Shown here: piece after piece, positions 50,176-61,186 of the stretch
Numbering within the stretch: the first letter of the stretch is position 1
Layout of the letters: the number at the start of each line of letters is the position of its first letter
Assembly (NCBI RefSeq): GCF_004345855.1
Contig: NZ_SLXN01000001.1
Coordinates: 496,001-560,000, forward strand
Direction: 5' to 3'
DNA: 64,000 nucleotides
From: Sphingomonas sp. BK235
GTDB lineage: Bacteria > Pseudomonadota > Alphaproteobacteria > Sphingomonadales > Sphingomonadaceae
Program-made: the position numbers and the translations under genes
Notes under the pieces: generated by a model
Told to the model about the DNA's origin: nothing
The model's input: only the letters and a program-made list of their open reading frames with translations
Database searches by the model: none

Positions 50176-52674
50176 GTGACTATCATCAGGAATATGCTTG
50201 CCACGACGGCCCTGTCCGCGGCCATGCTGCTCGCCGGTGCGGCGGCGGCAGATCCTGGTGACGACCGGACCAGCGCCGCGGAATCGGTCAGCACCGGCGT
50301 CGCGGTGAAGCGCGACCCGCTCGACAGCGCCACCTCGACCAGCGTGCTGCACGAGGCCGAGATCGAGCGCCTGGGTGCGCGCTCGGTCGGCGATCTGCTG
50401 CGCAACGTGCCCGGCCTGCGCTCGGAATCCGCCTCGGGCGAGGGCAACAACAATCTCACGGTGCGCGGGCTGCCGATCTCCGCCAGCGGGGCGAAGTTCA
50501 TCCAGCTCCAGGAAGACGGCCTGCCCGTGATGGAATATTCGGACATCATCGGCACGAGCGGCGACAGCCTGATCCGCACCGATCTGATGCTGTCGCAGGT
50601 CGAGGTGATCCGCGGCGGCTCGGCCTCCACCTTCGCGTCCAACTCACCCGGCGGCGTCATCAACTTCCGCACCAAGACGGGCGAGCAGGACGGTGGTGCC
50701 GTCGCGCTCGGCGCCGGTCTCGATTATAATTCGTACCGCGCCGACTTCACCTATGGCGGGCATCTGTCCGACACGCTGCGCTTCCAGGCGGGCGGCTTCT
50801 ACCGTCAGGGCGACGGTCCGCGCCGGATCGGTTATGACGCGCAGAAGGGCGGGCAGGCACGCCTCAACGTGACCAAGGAGTTCTCCGGCGGCTACGTCCG
50901 GCTGTACGGCAAATATCTCGACGATCGTACGCCCTATTACGACGCGGTGCCGTTCCTCCTGCACGGGAGCGAGCGGCGCCCGCGGTTCGAGGGGGTCAAG
51001 GGGTTCGATGCCCTGCATGACTCGCTCGGATCGAGCAGCCTGCGCGATTTCCGCGTGCTGGATCGCACCAACCGGCCGATCGTCGCGGATCTGGGCGAGG
51101 GTCAGCGCATCGTCGAGCATTCGGTCGGGGTCGAGGCGCAGTTCGACATCGCCGGGTGGACCGTCACCGAACGGCTTCGCTACGCCGGCATCTCGGGCGA
51201 GCTGACCGCGCCGTTCAACACCGTCTACGGCTATCTCGACCGCGGGAAGAAGGATCTGGGCGGCGAGGGGGCGGTGCTGACCTTCGTCGGCGGCGCGCGC
51301 GCCGGGCAGGCGATATCCTTCGACGCCCCGTCGCCACTGAACGGCAACGGGCTGATCCGTGCCATGGCGTCGCTGCACATGCCCATCCACGATTATGACG
51401 ACGTCACCAATGAGCTCCGCGTCACCCGCGTCTTCGACACCGGACCGGGCGAGCTGACCACGACCGCTGGCTTCTACGCCGCGCGCCAGACGATCGATCG
51501 CGACACGCTCTGGGCGACGCAGCTCGCCGACGTGCGCGGTCACGGCGAGTCGGCGCTGATCAACATCACCACGGCAACCGGTTATCCGCTCACCGACGAT
51601 GGCACGATCGTGTACGGCAATTACGCACGGCTGGGCGGGTTGCGTCGCTCGGTGCAGACCGACAATGCCATCAACGCGCCGTTCGGCTCGCTCAACTATC
51701 ACCTCGGCCGCTTCTCGGTCGGCGGCAGCCTCCGCTACGATTACGGCAGCGTGCGCGGGCGGAGCTGGCGGAGCGGTGGGCCGCAGCTGCCGGCGGGCTT
51801 CGGGCCGTTCGACGTCAACCAGGACGGCAAGATCAGCTTCCCGGAGACGCTCGCCGAGCAGACCAACGTCGCTCACCCCTCGCCCGTGGGGTATCATTAC
51901 CATTATCTCTCTTACTCGACCGGCCTGACCTACCGCCTGTTCGAGCCGCTGGCCTTCTTCGCCCGCTACAGCAAGGGCGCGCGCACCGGAGCCGACCGGC
52001 TGCTGTTCACCGCGGCGATCGACGATCGGACCGGCGGCCTGACGAGCCCGAGCGTGGGCATCAACACGGTCCGCCAGGCCGAGGGCGGGTTCAAGTTCCG
52101 CCAGGGCGACGTGACGCTGAACCTCACCGGCTTCTGGGCGAAGACCTTCGACTCCAACTATGATCCGATCCGCGCGCGACCGCTCCAGCGCGACTATCGT
52201 GCCTCCGGCCTGGAGTTCGAGGGCAATCTGCGCTTCGGGGTGCTGGGGTTGAGCGGCGGCGCCACCTACACCGACGCCAAGATCGTCCACGATTACATCG
52301 TCGACGTGGTGTCGGGCTCGCCTGACGTCGCCGGGCATCGACCGCGTCACCAGCCGCGCTGGATCTTCCAGGCTACCCCCGAGATCGTGACGGATCGCGT
52401 CGCGATCGGCGCGACCTTCCTCGGCGCCACCCGGAGCTTCGCGCAGGATGAGAATGCGCTGACGATCCCCGGCTACGTCACCACCAATGGTTTCGTGCAG
52501 CTACGCGCGACCGAAAAATTACGGCTGACGATCAATGCTAACAATTTGTTCAACAACTTGGCGTTGATGGGGGTCGACAATGCGGTGCTGCCGAACGGTG
52601 TGGCCCTGCCGTTCGTCCGCGGCCGTCCGCTGACCGGGCGGACGGTCTCGGCGACACTGCGACTGGATTTCTGA
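50176..52674 (+). CDS. TonB-dependent outer-membrane receptor, tandem paralogue 2
   Basis: 832 residues, GTG start after CGGAGGCCC. Signal peptide about 1-26. Same organisation as paralogue 1: ESVSTGVAVKRDPLDS at the mature N-terminus, plug with GNNNLTVRGLP and QVEVIRGGSASTFASNSPGG, barrel ending SATLRLDF. Residues 546-557 (DVNQDGKISFPE) form a canonical EF-hand loop. Long stretches are identical at DNA level to paralogue 1, while extracellular loops diverge, as expected after duplication with changed ligand specificity. A strong hairpin follows the stop. Confidence 0.92.
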   Translation: MTIIRNMLATTALSAAMLLAGAAAADPGDDRTSAAESVSTGVAVKRDPLDSATSTSVLHEAEIERLGARSVGDLLRNVPGLRSESASGEGNNNLTVRGLPISASGAKFIQLQEDGLPVMEYSDIIGTSGDSLIRTDLMLSQVEVIRGGSASTFASNSPGGVINFRTKTGEQDGGAVALGAGLDYNSYRADFTYGGHLSDTLRFQAGGFYRQGDGPRRIGYDAQKGGQARLNVTKEFSGGYVRLYGKYLDDRTPYYDAVPFLLHGSERRPRFEGVKGFDALHDSLGSSSLRDFRVLDRTNRPIVADLGEGQRIVEHSVGVEAQFDIAGWTVTERLRYAGISGELTAPFNTVYGYLDRGKKDLGGEGAVLTFVGGARAGQAISFDAPSPLNGNGLIRAMASLHMPIHDYDDVTNELRVTRVFDTGPGELTTTAGFYAARQTIDRDTLWATQLADVRGHGESALINITTATGYPLTDDGTIVYGNYARLGGLRRSVQTDNAINAPFGSLNYHLGRFSVGGSLRYDYGSVRGRSWRSGGPQLPAGFGPFDVNQDGKISFPETLAEQTNVAHPSPVGYHYHYLSYSTGLTYRLFEPLAFFARYSKGARTGADRLLFTAAIDDRTGGLTSPSVGINTVRQAEGGFKFRQGDVTLNLTGFWAKTFDSNYDPIRARPLQRDYRASGLEFEGNLRFGVLGLSGGATYTDAKIVHDYIVDVVSGSPDVAGHRPRHQPRWIFQATPEIVTDRVAIGATFLGATRSFAQDENALTIPGYVTTNGFVQLRATEKLRLTINANNLFNNLALMGVDNAVLPNGVALPFVRGRPLTGRTVSATLRLDF

Positions 52675-52684
52675 CGGCGGAACG

Positions 52685-52712
52685 GCGCCGCACCGCTGCT
52701 GCGGTGCGGCGC
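52685..52712 (+). terminator. Strong hairpin after TonB receptor 2
   Basis: 11-bp perfect stem GCGCCGCACCG / CGGTGCGGCGC with loop CTGCTG, 11 bp after the receptor stop. Separates the receptor pair from the chemoreceptor gene. Confidence 0.65.
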
Positions 52713-52775
52713 GGCGATATGATAGCGTGAGGAGCTCTTTGTGATCCACCACCGCCGACAGGCCGAAGGAAGCGA

Positions 52776-54614
52776 ATGATGATCGCCGGAATGAGCATCC
52801 CCCGCAAATTGGGCCTGTCGTTCCTGCTCATCAGCGGGTCGGTCGCGGTCATGCTAACCGTGTTCTTCGTCAACGTCTGGATGATCCGCGACGCCACCGA
52901 GCGCAACAATCACAGCCAGGCGATCTATGCCAAGGCGCTGACGCTCGAGACGTCGCTGCTGCGCGAGAACAGCCAACTGCGCGGCTATCTCGTCACCGGC
53001 GACAAGAGTTACCTCAAATCCTATGATGAATCGCGCACCGAATATCGCACCGCGGCCGACGAGTTGGGCGCGCTGCTCGAGGACGCGGAGGAGCGTCGGC
53101 TGTTCCAGACTGCGCGCGCCGAGGCGGTGAAGTGGCGGCGCGCCTGGAGCGACCCGCTGGTCGCGATGGTGAGCGCGGGGCGGCGCGCCGAGGCCGAGCA
53201 GATGGTGCGCGAGGCGGGCAAGAAGGTGCTGACCAGCGCCGCGATCCTGCCGCTGCGCGCGGTGCGCGACACCGAGACCGAGGCGATGAAGCGCAACGCC
53301 GAGCGGCAGGAGCGCGCGCTGGCCAGCGCGGTGACCGCGCTGGTGATCGGCAGCATCGTACTGATAGCGGTGCTGATGGTGCTGCAGCGCCTGCTCAGCC
53401 GCAGCATCGCGCGGCCGATCACCGCGCTGACGCGGCGGATGGCCGACCTGGCGCGCGGCAACCTCGACGTCGCGGTGACGGCGGATCGGGGCGACGAGCT
53501 GGGTGACATGGCGCGCGCGGTGATCGTCTTCCGCGACGCCGCCCAGGCGAAGCTGACCGCCGACAAGGAACGCGAGCTGGCGATGGCGGCGATCGGCGAG
53601 AGCCTGCGGCGGCTCGCCGACGCCGATCTGACGGTGCGGCTCACCGACGTACCGCGCTCGTTCGAGCAGCTCGCGCTCGACTTCAACGACGCGGTGGGCA
53701 AGCTCTCCGACCTGACGCGCAACGTCCGCGGCAGCGTGCATCTGATCAAGCGCAACGCCGACGAGATCAGCCATTCGGCGCGCGCGCTGTCCGACCGCAG
53801 CGAGCAGCAGGCCGCGAGCCTGCGCGAGACCGCGGCCGCGATGGACGAGATCACCGCGACGGTGCGCACCGGCGCGAGCAATGCCGCCAGCGCGAACAGC
53901 GCGATGGCCGACGCGCGGCTCGAGGCCGAGCAGGGCGGGGCGGTGGTGCAGAAATCGGTGCGCGCGATGAACGGCATCGATCAGGCGAGCCGCGAGATCG
54001 CCGACATCATCAGCGTGATCGACGGCATCGCCTTCCAGACCAACCTGCTGGCGCTCAACGCCGGGGTCGAGGCGGCGCGTGCGGGCGACGCGGGCCGGGG
54101 CTTCGCGGTGGTGGCGAGTGAGGTGCGCGCGCTGGCGCAGCGCTCGGCCGAGGCGGCGTCGGACGTCAAGACGCGGATCCTGTCCGCGATCGAGCACGTC
54201 CAGTCGGGGGTCGAACTGGTCGACGCCACGGGCAAGGCGCTCGACCGGATCATCGAGCGCGTGGTCAGCGTGAGCACGATCATGGAGACGATCGCGCGCA
54301 CCGCGGACGATCAGGCGCAGAGCCTCGGCCACGTCAATATCGCGATCGGCGAGATGGACTCGGTGACGCAGCAGAATGCGGCGATGGTCGAGGAATCGAC
54401 CGCGGCGGCGCAGATGCTCGCGCATGAGGCGGAGCAACTGGCCGGCGCGGTGGCGATCTTCACCGTCGAACAGGCTGCGGCGCCGGTGCCGGCCGCGCGT
54501 GCGCCGACGCGTAGCGCGAGCCCGGCCCCGCGCGCCCGGCCAGCGCGCGGACCGATCCGGCTGGTCGGCAAGAGCGCGGTGGTGACGAAAGAGGATGACT
54601 GGTCCTCGTTCTAA
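52776..54614 (+). CDS. Methyl-accepting chemotaxis protein with CHASE3-like sensor
   Basis: 612 residues. First membrane helix about 14-36, periplasmic helical sensor ([33 protein letters not shown], in parts; CHASE3-like) to about 175, second helix about 186-206, HAMP ([18 protein letters not shown]), then the signalling domain with hairpin tip [41 protein letters not shown] (in parts). It ends DWSSF, matching the W-x-x-F pentapeptide that tethers CheR/CheB. GAAGGAAGC ribosome-binding site. Ligand unknown. Confidence 0.93.
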   Translation: MMIAGMSIPRKLGLSFLLISGSVAVMLTVFFVNVWMIRDATERNNHSQAIYAKALTLETSLLRENSQLRGYLVTGDKSYLKSYDESRTEYRTAADELGALLEDAEERRLFQTARAEAVKWRRAWSDPLVAMVSAGRRAEAEQMVREAGKKVLTSAAILPLRAVRDTETEAMKRNAERQERALASAVTALVIGSIVLIAVLMVLQRLLSRSIARPITALTRRMADLARGNLDVAVTADRGDELGDMARAVIVFRDAAQAKLTADKERELAMAAIGESLRRLADADLTVRLTDVPRSFEQLALDFNDAVGKLSDLTRNVRGSVHLIKRNADEISHSARALSDRSEQQAASLRETAAAMDEITATVRTGASNAASANSAMADARLEAEQGGAVVQKSVRAMNGIDQASREIADIISVIDGIAFQTNLLALNAGVEAARAGDAGRGFAVVASEVRALAQRSAEAASDVKTRILSAIEHVQSGVELVDATGKALDRIIERVVSVSTIMETIARTADDQAQSLGHVNIAIGEMDSVTQQNAAMVEESTAAAQMLAHEAEQLAGAVAIFTVEQAAAPVPAARAPTRSASPAPRARPARGPIRLVGKSAVVTKEDDWSSF

Positions 54615-55428
54615 AGAGCCGGTGGCGCGTGCGGCGCACGCGAAGACCGCCCGCGCCGCCGCACCGCCGTGGAGAGGCTCACGGCAACGGCAATGCCCCG
54701 CAGGTTGAGCAGCTCTCCGGCGCTGCTGCGCTCGCCGCCCGTCGGGTGGGCGGCGCGCTCATGGGACAGGCAACGGCTTCACGCACGATCGGCGCGGGCT
54801 CGGCGGCAGCGCGGCGATCGGGCCGGGCGCGCCGCCGCGCCGCGGCGCCATGGCGAGCGAGCCGAGCCGGGGGCGTGGCTTGCGCGCGTGTCGCGCCTCA
54901 CCCGCTAAGGACGCTGCTGGCAGCCGGAAGGATCAAACGCATGCGAGCCGTCGGCGTGCGCCTGCGTGGGACGCCAGAGGCGCGGGCTTCGGCGCTGGCA
55001 GCGGCGGAGCATGGTTCGGCATCGACGCGCCTGGCTTCAGACGCGTGGGAAGTTGGGCCGGTACCGCCTCGTGCGGTAATCGGTCGCGCTCTGTCGCGCC
55101 GCGCGCAGGTCGTGATCGGACAACGGAGGCTGTCACCCCGGCGGGTAGTCGGCGCGTCTAAAGTCGCTCGGATAGTATAGCGCGCGGTCGCGCCCTCTTC
55201 TCCCCAGCCCAGCGCGAACGATGGCCGCATCGGCGCGACACGCTGATGCTGCGCCGGCGACTGTTTCCGCGCGCGAGGCACCAGCGGGCTCCTGCGCTTG
55301 GGGGTGCCAGCGCCCACCATCCGCGCGATCGCGCGACATTGGCGCACCGGGTCAGCGGCGATCCGTCGCCATCAAGGCCGTTTAAGCCGGCCGATCACTT
55401 CTGCCCGACCGTCAGCACGGGCTTCCGC
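54615..55428. other. 814-bp stretch without a convincing gene
   Basis: Several open frames on both strands are only Arg/Ala-rich artefacts of high GC, without good ribosome-binding sites or recognisable domains. The longest plus frame (54629-55180) and a minus frame (54898-55347) overlap each other almost fully. A minus frame 55133-55339 ends RALYYPSDFRRADYPPG, less arginine-artefact-like, but is not convincing. Convergent gene ends on both sides mean transcription terminates here. It could hold a decayed gene or a non-coding RNA; no repeat from families A or B is present. Confidence 0.5.
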
Positions 55429-56862
55429 TCACGCCGCGTCGCGCAGCGGTGCGGGCAGGGCAGCCGGCGCGGCCTGCGCCAGCCGGAAGGCGCCGACACG
55501 CTGCGTCAGCGCTTCCGCCTCTTCGGCGAGGCTGCGCGCCGCGGCGGTGGCCTGCTCGACCATCGCCGCATTCTGCTGGGTCACCCCGTCCATCTCGGCG
55601 ACCGCGGTGTTCACCTGCTGCAAGCCCGTCGCCTGATGCTCGGCCGAATCCGCGATCGTCGTCACCAGCGTGCTGATCTCGCCGATGCGCGCGATGATGC
55701 GCTCGAGCGCCTTGCCCGTCTCGCTGACCAGCCCGACCCCGGCATCGACCTGGTCGGTCGAGGCGGTGATCTTGCTCTTCACGTCGCGCGCCGCGTCGGC
55801 GGAGCGCTGCGCGAGCGCGCGCACCTCGCTCGCCACCACCGCGAAGCCACGGCCCGCGTCGCCCGCACGCGCCGCCTCGACCCCGGCATTGAGCGCCAGC
55901 AGGTTGGTCTGAAAGGCGATCCCGTCGATCACGCTGATGATCTCGCTGATCTCGCCCGACGAGCGCTCGATCCCGCCCATCGCCTCGACCGCGCGGCGGA
56001 CCACGTCGCCGGACTGCTCCGCCTCGGCGCGGGTCTCGCCCACCACCGCGCGCGCACGCGCCGCACCCTGTGCGGTCTCGCGCACGGTGGCGGTGATCTC
56101 CTCCATCGCCGCGGCGGTTTCTTCCAGGCTCGCCGCCTGCTGTTCGGTGCGGCGCGACAGGTCGTCCGACGCCGTGTTGATCTCGCCCGAACCGGTCGAG
56201 ATGCGACCGGCCGCACCGGTGACCTCCGCCAGCGTCGCGCAGACGCGCCGCCGCATCTCCTCGAAATTGGCCGCCAGCGCCTGATAATCGGTCGGCAGCG
56301 GCTCGAGCGGGGTGGCGAAGTCTCCGCGCGCGAGCCGATCGAGCGCGCGGCCGAGCCGGTCGGTGACGTCGCGCCGCGCGGCCTGCTCGGCGTCGAAATA
56401 GGCGGCCAGCGCCATGTCCATGTCGAGCAACGCGGTGCGGACGAGCAGCGCGGCGGCGGCATGTCGGCGCGCGAACGGGCGGAACAATGAGACGCGGAGC
56501 ACGCGCGGGATCAGATGATCGAGCACGCGCGCGTAGCTGCTGATGTACCAGGTCGGCGACAGGCCGATCCGCGCGTGAACCTGGCCGATCTGGGTGGAGC
56601 GCGCTGCCGAGCGGTCGTCGGGCTCGCCCGAGAAGAGCGCCTGCCAATGCTGGAGCTGCTTCGCGCGCGCGTGATCCATCATCGCGGGGGAGTCGAACAT
56701 CGCCGCGGCGGCAGGCTCGGCGCGGATCCGTTGGTAGAGCTGGTCGAGCGCGGTGGGGCCGTGCCGGTCGATCGCGCGCCGCAGCGTCGGGAAGAGGCGG
56801 TAATGCGCGCTGGAGAAGCCGAAACGCGTGAGCTTATCGGCGATCGAGACGGCGACGGACAT
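55429..56862 (-). CDS. Globin-coupled (HemAT-like) aerotaxis transducer
   Basis: 477-residue soluble chemoreceptor without membrane helices. The N-terminal ~165 residues are a protoglobin sensor: [20 protein letters not shown] places the proximal heme ligand at His96, and [13 protein letters not shown] plus LQHWQALF fit the flanking helices. A HAMP-like linker ([20 protein letters not shown]) and the MCP signalling domain follow, with the standard hairpin tip. The C-terminus (PAPLRDAA) lacks the W-x-x-F tether. It should sense oxygen or another diatomic gas and signal through the che operon. Confidence 0.93.
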   Translation of the reverse strand: MSVAVSIADKLTRFGFSSAHYRLFPTLRRAIDRHGPTALDQLYQRIRAEPAAAAMFDSPAMMDHARAKQLQHWQALFSGEPDDRSAARSTQIGQVHARIGLSPTWYISSYARVLDHLIPRVLRVSLFRPFARRHAAAALLVRTALLDMDMALAAYFDAEQAARRDVTDRLGRALDRLARGDFATPLEPLPTDYQALAANFEEMRRRVCATLAEVTGAAGRISTGSGEINTASDDLSRRTEQQAASLEETAAAMEEITATVRETAQGAARARAVVGETRAEAEQSGDVVRRAVEAMGGIERSSGEISEIISVIDGIAFQTNLLALNAGVEAARAGDAGRGFAVVASEVRALAQRSADAARDVKSKITASTDQVDAGVGLVSETGKALERIIARIGEISTLVTTIADSAEHQATGLQQVNTAVAEMDGVTQQNAAMVEQATAAARSLAEEAEALTQRVGAFRLAQAAPAALPAPLRDAA

Positions 56863-57012
56863 GGGCCAACTATCCCCTGATAAATTGGCTTTCCCCCTAC
56901 GGACGAAAGGTAAATAAAGGCCTAGGCCGAATTGTTAAGAACCGTGAAGAGCTGGCGCAAGCGAGGGTGCCGACCCCGCTCGGGTGAGGGCCGGCACGAT
57001 CGTTCCGCGTGC

Positions 57013-58461
57013 TCAGAACTCCGACCAATCCTCCTGCGACACCGCCAGCGCGGTGCCGCTGGTCGAGGTCACCGCGCGGCGGGCGGGCGGGCGCGCCGCG
57101 GTGCGCGCGATCTCGCGCCCGAGGTCGGCGGCGCGCGACTGAAGTTCGTGGACGGGTGAGGCGGACTTCTTCGCGGGCGCGGCGCTGGCGTTCAGCGTGA
57201 AGCGCGACACCTGCGCGGCCAGTTCGGTGGCCTCGTCGGCGAGGCTGCGCGCCGCCGCGGTGGCTTCCTCGACCATCGCCGCATTCTGCTGGGTCACCCC
57301 GTCCATCTCGGACACGGCGGTGTTGATCTGCTGCAGGCCCGTCGCCTGATGCTTGGCGGAATCGGCCATGTTGGCGACCAGCGTGCTGATCTCGCCGATG
57401 CGCGCGATGATTCGCTCGAGCGCCTTGCCCGTCTCGCTCACCAGCCCGACCCCCGCGTCGACCTGGTCGGTCGAGGCGTTGATCTTGGTCTTGACGTCGC
57501 GCGCGGCGTCGGCGGAGCGCTGGGCGAGTGCGCGCACCTCGCTCGCCACCACCGCGAAGCCGCGGCCGGCATCGCCCGCGCGCGCCGCCTCCACGCCCGC
57601 GTTGAGCGCGAGCAGGTTGGTCTGAAAGGCGATCCCGTCGATGACGCTGATGATCTCGCTGATCTCGTTCGAGGAGCGCTCGATGCCGCTCATCGCCTCG
57701 ACCGCGCGGCGCACCACCTGGCCGGAATGTTCGGCCTCGTCGCGCGCACCCGACACCACGCGATGCGCGCGGTCGGCGCCCTCGGCGGTCTCCTTCACCG
57801 TCGCGGTGATCTGCTCCATCGCGGCGGCGGTCTCTTCGAGGCTGGCGGCCTGCTGCTCGGTGCGCTGCGACAGTTCGTCGGAGGCGCTGCGGATGTCGTT
57901 GGCACCATTGTCGATGTTCATGGTCGCCGCGGTCACCGCACCGAGCACCGAGGACATCGCGTCCATCGCCCGATTATAGTCGAGCCGCAGCCGGTCATAA
58001 TCGGAGTCGAACCGCGTCTCGATGCGATAGCTCAGGTCGTTGGCCGCGAGCCGTTCCAGCCCGGTGCCGAGCGAATTCACCACCACCTGCTGCGCCGCCG
58101 CCGAGCGCTCGAGCGCGACCCCGTTGCGGCGGAACACGTCCATCGCCTTGGTCATGCGACCGACGCAGTCGGAATGGTCAGTATAGCGGATCGGCGTGGC
58201 GAAGTCGCCCTGCGCGAGCTGCTCCATCCGCTCGACGGTATGGACATAGGGGTCGCAGATGAGCTTGCGCGCGACCAAAGTGACGAGGACGATCGCGCCC
58301 AGCGCGGCGAGGGCGACGCCGTCGAGCATCACCCCGTTCGCCGCGCCGGAGGTCGCGAGCAGCGTCGTTGCGGCGAGCACGCTTCCCAGCATCGAATAGC
58401 CGACCAGCAGCGCCACGAACTTCGTTCGGATCGGCGCCTGCGTCTTGAACCAACGCAACAT
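57013..58461 (-). CDS. Methyl-accepting chemotaxis protein, short membrane sensor
   Basis: 482 residues. Two N-terminal membrane helices (about 18-40 and 46-66) with hardly any periplasmic loop, so it probably senses from the membrane or cytoplasm. A HAMP domain (MEQLAQGDFATPIRYTD) and a second HAMP-like repeat (LERLAANDLSYRIETRF) precede the signalling domain. It ends DWSEF, matching the W-x-x-F CheR/CheB tether. The signalling half is closely similar to the adjacent globin-coupled receptor. ATG at 58461 has a GGAAG site; a start nine codons upstream is possible. Confidence 0.92.
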   Translation of the reverse strand: MLRWFKTQAPIRTKFVALLVGYSMLGSVLAATTLLATSGAANGVMLDGVALAALGAIVLVTLVARKLICDPYVHTVERMEQLAQGDFATPIRYTDHSDCVGRMTKAMDVFRRNGVALERSAAAQQVVVNSLGTGLERLAANDLSYRIETRFDSDYDRLRLDYNRAMDAMSSVLGAVTAATMNIDNGANDIRSASDELSQRTEQQAASLEETAAAMEQITATVKETAEGADRAHRVVSGARDEAEHSGQVVRRAVEAMSGIERSSNEISEIISVIDGIAFQTNLLALNAGVEAARAGDAGRGFAVVASEVRALAQRSADAARDVKTKINASTDQVDAGVGLVSETGKALERIIARIGEISTLVANMADSAKHQATGLQQINTAVSEMDGVTQQNAAMVEEATAAARSLADEATELAAQVSRFTLNASAAPAKKSASPVHELQSRAADLGREIARTAARPPARRAVTSTSGTALAVSQEDWSEF

Positions 58462-58665
58462 CCCCTGCTTCCTTCCCCAACGCGGCAACAGCGCCGTGGC
58501 GCAGTCAGCCCGGCGTCTGGGGATCTGTATGCGTCATGCGCTAAACTTAGGTAAAAGCCGACGCGGGTCACGGAGAAGTAGAAGTGACTGGCTCAAAATG
58601 GTGTGGCAAAGTGTAAAAGTGGGAGAAATCCTAGACTTCGCTTGTGATGGCGGATATCGTGCGCA

Positions 58666-58679
58666 TTGATTGCGATCAA
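58666..58679. promoter_or_regulatory. Perfect FNR/FixK-type box
   Basis: TTGAT-TGCG-ATCAA, an exact match to the TTGAT-N4-ATCAA consensus of FNR/FixK/Anr regulators. Centre is 211 bp upstream of the minus-strand chemoreceptor and 271 bp upstream of the DUF5818 gene. With a TTGACA hexamer just upstream on the minus strand it may overlap a promoter for the receptor. The neighbouring receptor is an oxygen sensor. Confidence 0.55.
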
Positions 58680-58731
58680 GCTGTTGTCAAAATGCAAAGA
58701 ACAGACGCCTTGGATCTTCGATCCGGGTTAG

Positions 58732-58747
58732 TAAATACTGGATTAAC
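58732..58747 (+). promoter_or_regulatory. CtrA-like box near the third chemoreceptor
   Basis: TAAA-TACTGGA-TTAAC, one mismatch from TTAA-N7-TTAAC, 271 bp before the receptor start. Together with the box ahead of the che operon it suggests cell-cycle-linked control of chemotaxis genes. Chance match possible. Confidence 0.3.
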
Positions 58748-58943
58748 CAAGCGACATGTGCAGCAACCATGGCGATTCGCGTCGCGGTAGGCGCACGCCG
58801 CACGGCTCGGGGTCACGCGGGGCGGCATGCCTCTTCTCGCATCGAGACGTCCGGTCATGTCGCGAGCTCTGCCCTGTGCGTCGGTACCGCCCGCCCGGCC
58901 ACCGTCGCTTGTATGCCCGCCGCGATCGGCGCATGGGCGCGGG

Positions 58944-59147
58944 ATGGCCCCGCCCGGATCACCGTTCGACGAGACCGGCACCTTGGTGCGCGAGGGCGGC
59001 GCGTTCGTCCTCCAGCGTGACCGCGGCGGTACCGTCCTGCTCGAGCTCCAGCGCGTGCCTGTCGATGTCGTCGCCAAGCGCGTCCGCGTCCGCGGGGTGG
59101 TGATCGGCGAGGATCGCGTCAGCGTCGACGGCGTCGCGGCCGCGTGA
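58944..59147 (+). CDS. DUF5818-type small protein
   Basis: 67 residues: MAPPGSPFDETGTLVREG at the start, then GAFVLQRDRGGTVLLEL and VAKRVRVRGVVIGEDRVSVDGV. The alternating hydrophobic pattern predicts a small OB-like beta-barrel, as in DUF5818 proteins common in sphingomonads. ATG 58944 was chosen as it begins just before the conserved DETGTLVREGG core. Function unknown. It lies upstream of the ABC ATPase gene on the same strand. Confidence 0.6.
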   Translation: MAPPGSPFDETGTLVREGGAFVLQRDRGGTVLLELQRVPVDVVAKRVRVRGVVIGEDRVSVDGVAAA

Positions 59148-59248
59148 GCGCAGCACCGTGACGGCCCGGCACTGCCGCGGGTCGCGACGGTGGATCATGG
59201 CGCGACGGCGGCTTGTCACGCGGCGTCGAAGCGACGACACTCGGGTCC

Positions 59249-60334
<1,086 letters not shown>

Positions 60335-60361
<27 letters not shown>

Positions 60362-61186
60362 ACCGCTGATATAATAGCGCTGGAGCGGCACGAAGAGGAT
60401 CAGCACCGGCAGCGTCGTCACCACCGCCGCCGCCATCATCAGCTCGCCGTCGGCGGCATGTTCGCGCGAGATCGCCGCGACCGCGACCGGCAAAGTGTAG
60501 AGATGCTGGTCCGCCAGCACGATCAGCGGCCAGAGGAAGTCGTTCCAGCTGCCCAGGAACATGAACAGCGCGAGCGTCACGGTGATCGGGGCGAGCAGCG
60601 GCAGCACGATCTGAACGAAGATGCGGCGCTCGCTGGCGCCGTCGAGCCGCGCCGCGTCGAGCATCTCGTCGGGGATCGACAACGCCGCCTGCCGCACGAA
60701 CAGGATCGCGAAGATACCCGCGAGCGACGGCAGGATCACCCCGGCATAGCTGTTCACCAGCCCGAGCTCCTTGAAGATCAGGAACAGCGGCAGCATCGCC
60801 ACTTGGCCGGGCACGACCAGCGCGCCGACGAGCAACTGGAGCAGCCGCTCGCGCCCACGGAAGCGCAATTTGGCGAAGGCATAGCCTGCCGGCACGGTCA
60901 GCAGCAGCCCCAGCAAGGTCGACAGCGCCGCCACGGCGAGGCTGTTCCACAGCGCCGGCACGATGCGATAGTCGAACCACGCGCCGTCGATCAGCCGGCG
61001 CGCGAGCAGCTCGTGGTAATTCTCCCAAGAGAAGCGCGACGGCCACAGCCGCGGCGGGAAGCGGCTCGACTCGCCGCGCGGCATGAACGAGACGAGCACC
61101 ATCCACACCAGCGGCGCGGCGGTGAGCAGCGTCGCCGCCGCCACCGCGGCGTTGGTCACGATCGCGCGCCAGCGGCGACGGGTCAC
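60335..61186 (-). CDS. Sugar ABC transporter permease, MalG/UgpE type
   Basis: 283 residues, about six membrane helices. The EAA loop reads EMLDAARLDGASERRIFVQIVLPLLAP (in parts) and the C-terminal FVPLQRYYISGLLGGSVKG is characteristic of this permease. GTG start in a GTGA overlap with the upstream permease. Third gene of a binding protein-permease-permease operon. Confidence 0.93.

Larger units (their letters stand above)
58462..58943. other. 482-bp non-coding region with AT-rich core
   Basis: The part from about 58540 to 58780 is much richer in AT than the rest of the window and has no gene-like frame. It carries the FNR-type and CtrA-type boxes listed separately, a TTGACA hexamer on the minus strand (near 58686), and a GGATC-TTC-GATCC hairpin (58712-58724). 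It is the promoter region of the third chemoreceptor and perhaps of the DUF5818 gene, and could also encode a small RNA. Confidence 0.55.

Noticed and set aside
54629-55180. 183-residue frame after the first chemoreceptor
   Set aside because: No ribosome-binding site, Arg/Ala-rich, overlapped by equal frames on the other strand, no recognisable domain.
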